9,870 nucleotides of DNA from CAYLLT01 sp964591605 (GTDB taxonomy: Bacteria; Planctomycetota; Phycisphaerae; UBA1845; PWPN01), in the NCBI GenBank assembly GCA_964591605.1, contig CAZQEN010000299.1, positions 1 to 9,870 on the forward strand, in the 5' to 3' direction. A program made the translations under genes and the position numbers. Positions 5,055 to 9,870 of this stretch are shown here, in pieces; position 1 is the stretch's first letter; each line of letters starts with the position of its first letter. The notes under the pieces were generated by a model. That model had not been told where the DNA came from, did no database searches, and was given only the letters and a program-made list of their open reading frames with translations.

Positions 5055-6302
5055 ATGTTTGGTCGTTGGGTGGAACCGCTGTGGAAAAGGAAGCTGGCCT
5101 CGCCGTACGTGCACATCGTCTTCGGCGCGCGCCAGACCGGCAAGTCGACGCTGCTGCGCAGGCTCCTGCCCGACGCGTTGATCTGGCTGGACTTCTCACG
5201 GCCCGCCGAGCGGGCGGAGTACCTGCGTGATCCGGATCGGCTGGTCCAGCGGTGTCGGGCCCTGCCCCGGTCGCGGTCGCGGCCGACCGTCGTGGTCGAC
5301 GAAGCACAGAACGTCCCGGCGATCTTCGATGCCGTGCAGCAGCTCTACGATTCGGACAAACGACGCTGGCGGTTCGTCCTGTGCGGCAGTTCCGCCCGGA
5401 AGCTGCGCGTAACGGGAGCCAACCTGCTCCCCGGCCGGAGCCTCCTGCACCGGCTGTACCCGCTCATGCTTCTAGAACGACCCGCCCGTGAGTCGCCTGT
5501 GCCGAGGCCAGAGACGCCTTCGCCGCTTCCGGCCCCTCCGCGCGGGAAAATCGGCGAGCCCTGGTTTCCGGCCGCAGACCTGGTCGAGCGGTTGACGTTC
5601 GGCGAGTTGCCGGGGGTGGCGACGGCGGCCCGCGCTCAGCGGGCCGAGCTGCTGAGGGCGTATTCGCTCATTTACCTCGAAGAGGAGTTAAGACGCGAAG
5701 CACTCGTGAAAGACTGGCCTGCGTTTGCCCGGTTTCTGCAACTGGCCGCCGCCCAGGCCGGTCAACTGATCAACTACGCCGCCATTTCCCGCGAGGCCGG
5801 CGTCAGCCTGCCTACTGTCAAGTCCCACTATCAGTTGCTGGAGGACATGTTCATGGGTTTCCGGGTGACTGCGTTCACCGGCAGCCCGCGCAAGAACCTG
5901 CTCTCAACCGAACGGTTCTTCTTCTTTGATCTCGGTGTTCGCAACGCCGCGGCGGAACTGTCGCTGACGGCCTCCGCGGTGCGGGCCAATCCCGGCCCGC
6001 TCTTCGGGCAATGGGTGGGCATCGAGCTCTGGAAGCGGCTGCAGTACCTGGGCGGGGGCGGGCTGAATTACCTGCGGACGAAGGCTGGCGCCGAGGTGGA
6101 CTTCATCATCGCCCGCGGCGGCCGCCTCACGCCGATCGAAGTCAAGTGGACCGAGCACCCGAGCCTCAGGGACGCGCGGCATCTGGTGACCTTCCTCAGC
6201 GAGCACTCCCGGCAAGCCCCGCACGGCTATCTCGTCTGCCGTTGTACGGAGCCGCTGGCTCTGAGCAGGCAGGTCACTGCTCTGCCATGGTTCTGCCTGT
6301 GA
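5055..6302 (+). CDS. AAA_14/DUF4143-type ATPase
   Basis: A 415-residue predicted cytoplasmic P-loop ATPase of the widespread AAA_14-DUF4143 architecture, whose cellular role is not established. Visible parts are Walker A GARQTGKST (24-32), Walker B VVVDEAQN (D82, E83), a sensor-like stretch VLCGSSARKLR (about 109-119), and a winged-helix-like region YAAISREAGVSLPTVKSHYQ (241-260). The C-terminal DUF4143 region ends in AEVDFII...IEVKW, with E347, D349, E362 and K364 in a PD-(D/E)XK-like arrangement. A Pro-rich stretch at about 143-165 separates the ATPase and C-terminal parts. I start at ATG 5055; an in-frame GTG at 5046 would add three residues but overlaps the probable promoter. No Shine-Dalgarno is seen, so it may be nearly leaderless. 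It stands alone, with no partner gene next to it. Family call confident, function open. Confidence 0.92.
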   Translation: MFGRWVEPLWKRKLASPYVHIVFGARQTGKSTLLRRLLPDALIWLDFSRPAERAEYLRDPDRLVQRCRALPRSRSRPTVVVDEAQNVPAIFDAVQQLYDSDKRRWRFVLCGSSARKLRVTGANLLPGRSLLHRLYPLMLLERPARESPVPRPETPSPLPAPPRGKIGEPWFPAADLVERLTFGELPGVATAARAQRAELLRAYSLIYLEEELRREALVKDWPAFARFLQLAAAQAGQLINYAAISREAGVSLPTVKSHYQLLEDMFMGFRVTAFTGSPRKNLLSTERFFFFDLGVRNAAAELSLTASAVRANPGPLFGQWVGIELWKRLQYLGGGGLNYLRTKAGAEVDFIIARGGRLTPIEVKWTEHPSLRDARHLVTFLSEHSRQAPHGYLVCRCTEPLALSRQVTALPWFCL

Positions 6303-6618
6303 ACACTCATCTGGCTCAGACGGGAGGCCACGGTTGACCATCGGCATCCCCGAGGCAGGCGGCTGCAGGCGCCGGAAGGCTGCCCCCCGCGGTCACAGCC
6401 GACCCGACAAAACCGCCTGAAGGATGAGCAGATTCCTGCTGACAGGACGCCCGTCCGTCGGCAAGCCATCATGGCGGCCTTTCTGACTCGCGCCCACGAG
6501 AGGCGCTCGTCCCGGTCGCCGGGTGCCCGGACGCCGCCGGACGGGTGTCCTTCCTCGTGCCGGTTCGGCGTGAATGATGTAAGCAACGGCGTGGTCCGCT
6601 CTTGCCGCTCACGCCTCG
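6303..6618. other. Intergenic stretch without a recognisable gene
   Basis: About 316 bp of GC-rich sequence between the ATPase gene and the envelope cluster. An open frame on the minus strand crosses it, but its composition is Arg/Gly/Pro/Ser-rich and it has no family features. Around 6494-6560 there are short GC-rich inverted repeats, for example CACGAG near 6495 with CTCGTG near 6554. There is no T-run that would make a terminator. I see no RNA gene. Confidence 0.5.
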
Positions 6619-6648
6619 TTGCGGGGTCTGTGGGGTGGGTCATATAAT
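6619..6648 (+). promoter_or_regulatory. Promoter of the BamD-like/lptE-like transcript
   Basis: A perfect -10 hexamer TATAAT lies at 6643-6648. The -35 is weaker, TTGCGG at 6619-6624, with an 18-nt spacer. Transcription would begin near 6655, just before an AGGGGAAG ribosome-binding sequence and a short leader ORF. Confidence 0.55.
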
Positions 6649-6675
6649 CCGCTCCGCCGCAGGGGAAGTTTGGTT

Positions 6676-6699
6676 ATGGCGCTGCGAGTGGATTCATGA
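6676..6699 (+). CDS. Seven-codon leader ORF coupled to the BamD-like gene
   Basis: ATG at 6676 opens a frame of seven codons (MALRVDS) ending in TGA at 6697-6699. It has the better ribosome-binding sequence (AGGGGAAG at 6661-6668, seven-nt spacer). Its stop overlaps the ATG of the next gene as ATGA, the arrangement typical of translational coupling. It could be a genuine leader peptide. Alternatively it could mark a misplaced start or a frame error in the 5' end of the BamD-like gene. No family match is possible at this length. Confidence 0.4.
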   Translation: MALRVDS

Positions 6700-7814
6700 G
6701 CACACTTCCGGATGTCGTAGGCCGGCCAGAAGGGCGAAAGGTCGGCGCGTCCCGCAGCCGGCGGCCGGGTGAGGTGCACGTCGCCGGCCTGCTGATCTGC
6801 CTGAGCTTCCCAATCGGCGTGTCCGGGCAGGCGACCACACAACCCGTGTGGCCCGATTCCCCGTCCCCCCGCGCCTCGAAGCTGATCTATGACCCGACCA
6901 CCGATAGGTGGAAGGAACTCGCCAGCCCCGAGCCGGGCACCGAAGATGGCGATCTCGACATCGTGCGCCAGCATGTCGCCCGGATGGACTACAAAGAGGC
7001 GCTCAAGCTGGTCAAGGCCTGGATCAAACAGTATGGCACCGGAGCGCCGCGTTATCCCGAAGCGCTCCACCTGCAGGCCACCTGCGAACTGGAAATCGGC
7101 GAATACCGGGCCGCGCACGACAATTTCCAGAAGCTGCTCAATGACTATCCCGGCTCCGAATACGCGGAGCGGGCATTGTCCGCCGAGTTCCGCCTGGCCG
7201 AGCAGTATCTGGCCGGCAAGAAACGGCGGGCCTTCTTCGGCCTGTTCAAGGTCAAGGATCGCGAAGCGGGCGTGAAAATCATGGATGATCTTGTGGCGAA
7301 CTACGCCGACACGCCGCTCGCCGAGTACGCACAGCTCGCCAAGGCCAATTACTTCTATTCGCGAGGCGACTTCGCCGAGGCCCAGGAGGAATACGCCACC
7401 TTCGCCAGCGAGCATCCGCGCAGCCGGTATCACGCTTATGCGCTGATCCGCAGCGGCGAGGCGGCCCTGGCGACGTTCCCCGGCGTTCACTTCGACGACG
7501 CCGGCCTGGTCGAGGCCCAGGAGCGGTTCACCCAGTTCATGCAGCAGTATCCGCAGGTCGGCCGCGAGCGGAACATTCCGACGCTGCTGGATCAGATCGC
7601 GGCCGCCCGGGCGGACAAGACCTTCGAAATCGGCCGGCATTACGAGAAGTACCGGCAGCCCAGGGCGGCGCGATTCTACTATCGCCAGACGATCGACCGA
7701 TGGCCGGGAACGGCTGCCGCCGAGGAGGCCAAGGGAAGATTGGCCGCCCTGAGCGAGCCCGCGGAACCGGCACCCCCAGCCGCCGGCTCCGACGTACAGG
7801 AGGGAGGAGGATGA
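6696..7814 (+). CDS. TPR-repeat envelope protein, BamD (YfiO)-like
   Basis: A 372-residue exported helical-repeat protein resembling BamD, the periplasmic partner of BamA in outer-membrane beta-barrel insertion. After a basic N-region, a hydrophobic segment (about 29-44, with GLLICLSFPIGV) looks like a signal peptide cleaved near residues 44-46. TPR-type helices run from about 86 to 310, for example EALHLQATCELEIGEYRAAHDNF, a YSRGDFAEAQEEYATF repeat, and the late LVEAQERFTQFMQQYP segment that fits BamD. The C-terminus is Pro/Ala-rich. E. coli BamD is a lipoprotein, but here LLIC (C35) is not a proper lipobox, so periplasmic or periplasm-facing membrane-bound forms are both possible. The start at 6696 is uncertain: the N-region of 28 residues is long, and GTG at 6774 is an alternative. 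It overlaps lptE by ATGA, so the two are co-translated. A general TPR/CpoB-like role is the main alternative. Confidence 0.75.
   Translation: MSTLPDVVGRPEGRKVGASRSRRPGEVHVAGLLICLSFPIGVSGQATTQPVWPDSPSPRASKLIYDPTTDRWKELASPEPGTEDGDLDIVRQHVARMDYKEALKLVKAWIKQYGTGAPRYPEALHLQATCELEIGEYRAAHDNFQKLLNDYPGSEYAERALSAEFRLAEQYLAGKKRRAFFGLFKVKDREAGVKIMDDLVANYADTPLAEYAQLAKANYFYSRGDFAEAQEEYATFASEHPRSRYHAYALIRSGEAALATFPGVHFDDAGLVEAQERFTQFMQQYPQVGRERNIPTLLDQIAAARADKTFEIGRHYEKYRQPRAARFYYRQTIDRWPGTAAAEEAKGRLAALSEPAEPAPPAAGSDVQEGGG
7798..7810 (+). promoter_or_regulatory. Purine-rich ribosome binding region of the lptE-like gene
   Basis: An uninterrupted A/G tract with two AGGAGG-like cores ends directly at the ATG at 7811. 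The distal core lies at a suitable distance (about seven nt). It supports ATG 7811, overlapping the stop of the upstream gene, as the start instead of a later start beyond the repeat. Confidence 0.7.
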
Positions 7815-8404
7815 TCAGAACGAAAGGATTGCTCATTGGCGATTGCCAATTGCCGATGGAAGGCTCCCCCGAACGATTCTCCAATCGGCAATCGGCAATT
7901 GGCAATTGGCAATGGTTGCTGAAGGGTGGGCTGTTTCTGGTCACGCTGGCCCTTGGGTCGGGTTGTGGCTATTCTTCGTCAGGACTTTATCGGGAGAACG
8001 TCAAGACCGTTTATGTCGAGATGTTCCAGTCCAAGGAGTTCCGGCGGGGGATCGAATTCCAGTTGACTGAGGCGCTTCGTAAGCAGATCGACCGCAGCAC
8101 CCCCTATCGGAACGCTCCCAAAGAAAAGGCCGATACGGTATTGTCAGGGGAAGTGTTGGAGTGGCGGGAAGGGACCCTGGGACGGGATTTCGTCACGAAT
8201 CTCCCTCGTGAGACCGCCGCCACGCTCGTTATCCGCTTCCGCTGGCAGGACATGCGGACCGGGAAGCTCCTGGCCGACCAGCCGCGATTCGTGACGACCG
8301 TCGAATATGTGCGGCCGGTCGGCGAAACCGTCTTTCACGCCCGCGACGAGGCGGTGAACAAGATTGCCCGCCGCGTCGTCGAGACCATGGAAACGCCGTG
8401 GTAG
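7811..8404 (+). CDS. lptE: LptE-like outer-membrane lipoprotein with repeat-extended signal peptide
   Basis: LptE is the outer-membrane lipoprotein that plugs LptD and helps deliver lipopolysaccharide to the surface. The mature start CGYSSSGLY (C52) is the typical LptE opening after a hydrophobic segment (36-48). The LptE-like core follows: VKTVYVEMFQSKEFRRGIEFQLTEAL, then ADTVLSGEV (about 133-141), and an amphipathic C-terminal helix with ARDEAVNKIARRVVE. The residue before C52 is Gly, as a lipobox needs, but position -3 is Gly instead of Leu. The signal peptide is about 51 residues because roughly residues 7-35 are encoded by a family B heptamer repeat; without it the signal peptide would be of normal length. 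The ATG at 7811 follows a strong purine-rich ribosome site and overlaps the BamD-like stop (ATGA). A TTG downstream of the repeat (7916) is the alternative start. Function by homology pattern; moderate to good confidence. Confidence 0.82.
   Translation: MIRTKGLLIGDCQLPMEGSPERFSNRQSAIGNWQWLLKGGLFLVTLALGSGCGYSSSGLYRENVKTVYVEMFQSKEFRRGIEFQLTEALRKQIDRSTPYRNAPKEKADTVLSGEVLEWREGTLGRDFVTNLPRETAATLVIRFRWQDMRTGKLLADQPRFVTTVEYVRPVGETVFHARDEAVNKIARRVVETMETPW
7829..7920. repeat. Family B heptamer repeat inside the lptE-like gene, bounded by TTGCT
   Basis: The left arm is made of CATTGGC, GATTGCC, AATTGCC and GATGG (7834-7859). A spacer of about 23 nt follows. The right arm is AATCGGC twice and AATTGGC twice (7883-7910), ending in AATGG. 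Left and right arms are reverse complements in type. The pentamer TTGCT occurs at 7829-7833 and again at 7916-7920; the two copies are 87 bp apart, exactly 29 codons. The reading frame through the element has no stop. It shares the 14-mer CAATCGGCAATCGG with the element between nuoE and nuoF. Confidence 0.85.
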
Positions 8405-8416
8405 GGCGCCTATGAT
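8388..8416 (+). promoter_or_regulatory. Weak candidate promoter for ftsH
   Basis: TGGAAA (8388-8393) is followed after 17 nt by TATGAT (8411-8416), just past the lptE-like stop codon. That is nine of 12 consensus positions (four of six in the -35, five of six in the -10). It would give a leader of about 148 nt before ftsH. Read-through from the upstream promoter is an equal possibility. Confidence 0.35.
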
Positions 8417-8558
8417 CGAAGGCAGGTCCGGTGCATAAACCGTTTCGTCGCATCGATTTCCGGACGCTGTCGAGCGGGGTTCGAGAGGGTGGGAGGCTTC
8501 CTGCAGCGCCGGGCACCCCGGGTTGAGATCGGCCCAGACCGCCGGTTGCCTGCCTGGC

Positions 8559-8564
8559 GAGGGA
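8559..8564 (+). promoter_or_regulatory. Shine-Dalgarno of ftsH (GAGGGA)
   Basis: GAGGGA stands six nt before the ATG at 8571 and supports that start over the in-frame ATG three codons later. Confidence 0.7.
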
Positions 8565-8570
8565 ATCGGA

Positions 8571-9870
<1,300 letters not shown>

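Noticed and set aside
5055..6302. Transposase or part of a toxin-antitoxin pair
   Set aside because: The motifs are those of an AAA_14/DUF4143 ATPase; there are no terminal inverted repeats and no small partner gene beside it.
6227..6643. Minus-strand open frame in the 6303-6643 intergenic stretch
   Set aside because: It overlaps the end of the ATPase gene, is rich in Arg, Ser and Gly, has no ribosome site or recognisable domain, and starts inside the promoter region.

Overview
The window is GC-rich (roughly 63-65% by eye), with little strand overlap and a Gram-negative-type gene set: complex I, a BamD-like factor, an LptE-like lipoprotein and FtsH. Several gaps are filled with 7-bp-periodic palindromic repeats. 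Together with the style of the FtsH and LptE proteins, this suggests a Planctomycetota-like bacterium. That assignment is inferred from style and not from a marker gene.

Region 1 (1-4420) is a minus-strand NADH-quinone oxidoreductase (complex I) cluster, read right to left as nuoD, nuoE, nuoF, nuoG; nuoG runs off the left edge. It contains the quinone-site subunit NuoD and the NADH-oxidising module (NuoE, NuoF and the start of NuoG), with all the expected FMN and Fe-S ligands visible. A good sigma70-like promoter (TTGAAA-16-TATGAT) lies upstream of nuoD, which starts at TTG behind a clear Shine-Dalgarno. nuoA, nuoB and nuoC are not directly upstream. Every gap between the nuo genes (73, 179 and 82 bp) is occupied by a different 7-bp-periodic inverted-repeat element abutting or covering the stop codon of the upstream gene.

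Region 2 (4450-6302) has two plus-strand genes. One encodes a small DUF2188-like protein, divergent from nuoD. The other encodes a solitary AAA_14/DUF4143-type ATPase, preceded by an AT-rich promoter with a TAAAGT/ACTTTA palindrome. Positions 6303-6618 hold no gene I can support.

Region 3 (6619-9870) is an envelope cluster on the plus strand. It has a promoter with a perfect TATAAT, a seven-codon leader ORF overlapping the next start, a TPR protein resembling BamD, an overlapping lptE-like lipoprotein gene, and ftsH (cut by the right edge). These genes fit together as outer-membrane protein insertion, LPS delivery and inner-membrane quality control.

The most interesting feature is the repeat system. 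The family between nuoE and nuoF also occurs inside the lptE-like coding region, where an 87-bp in-frame block lengthens the lipoprotein signal peptide to about 51 residues. Removing it would leave a normal signal peptide of about 22 residues. The block is bounded by the pentamer TTGCT.
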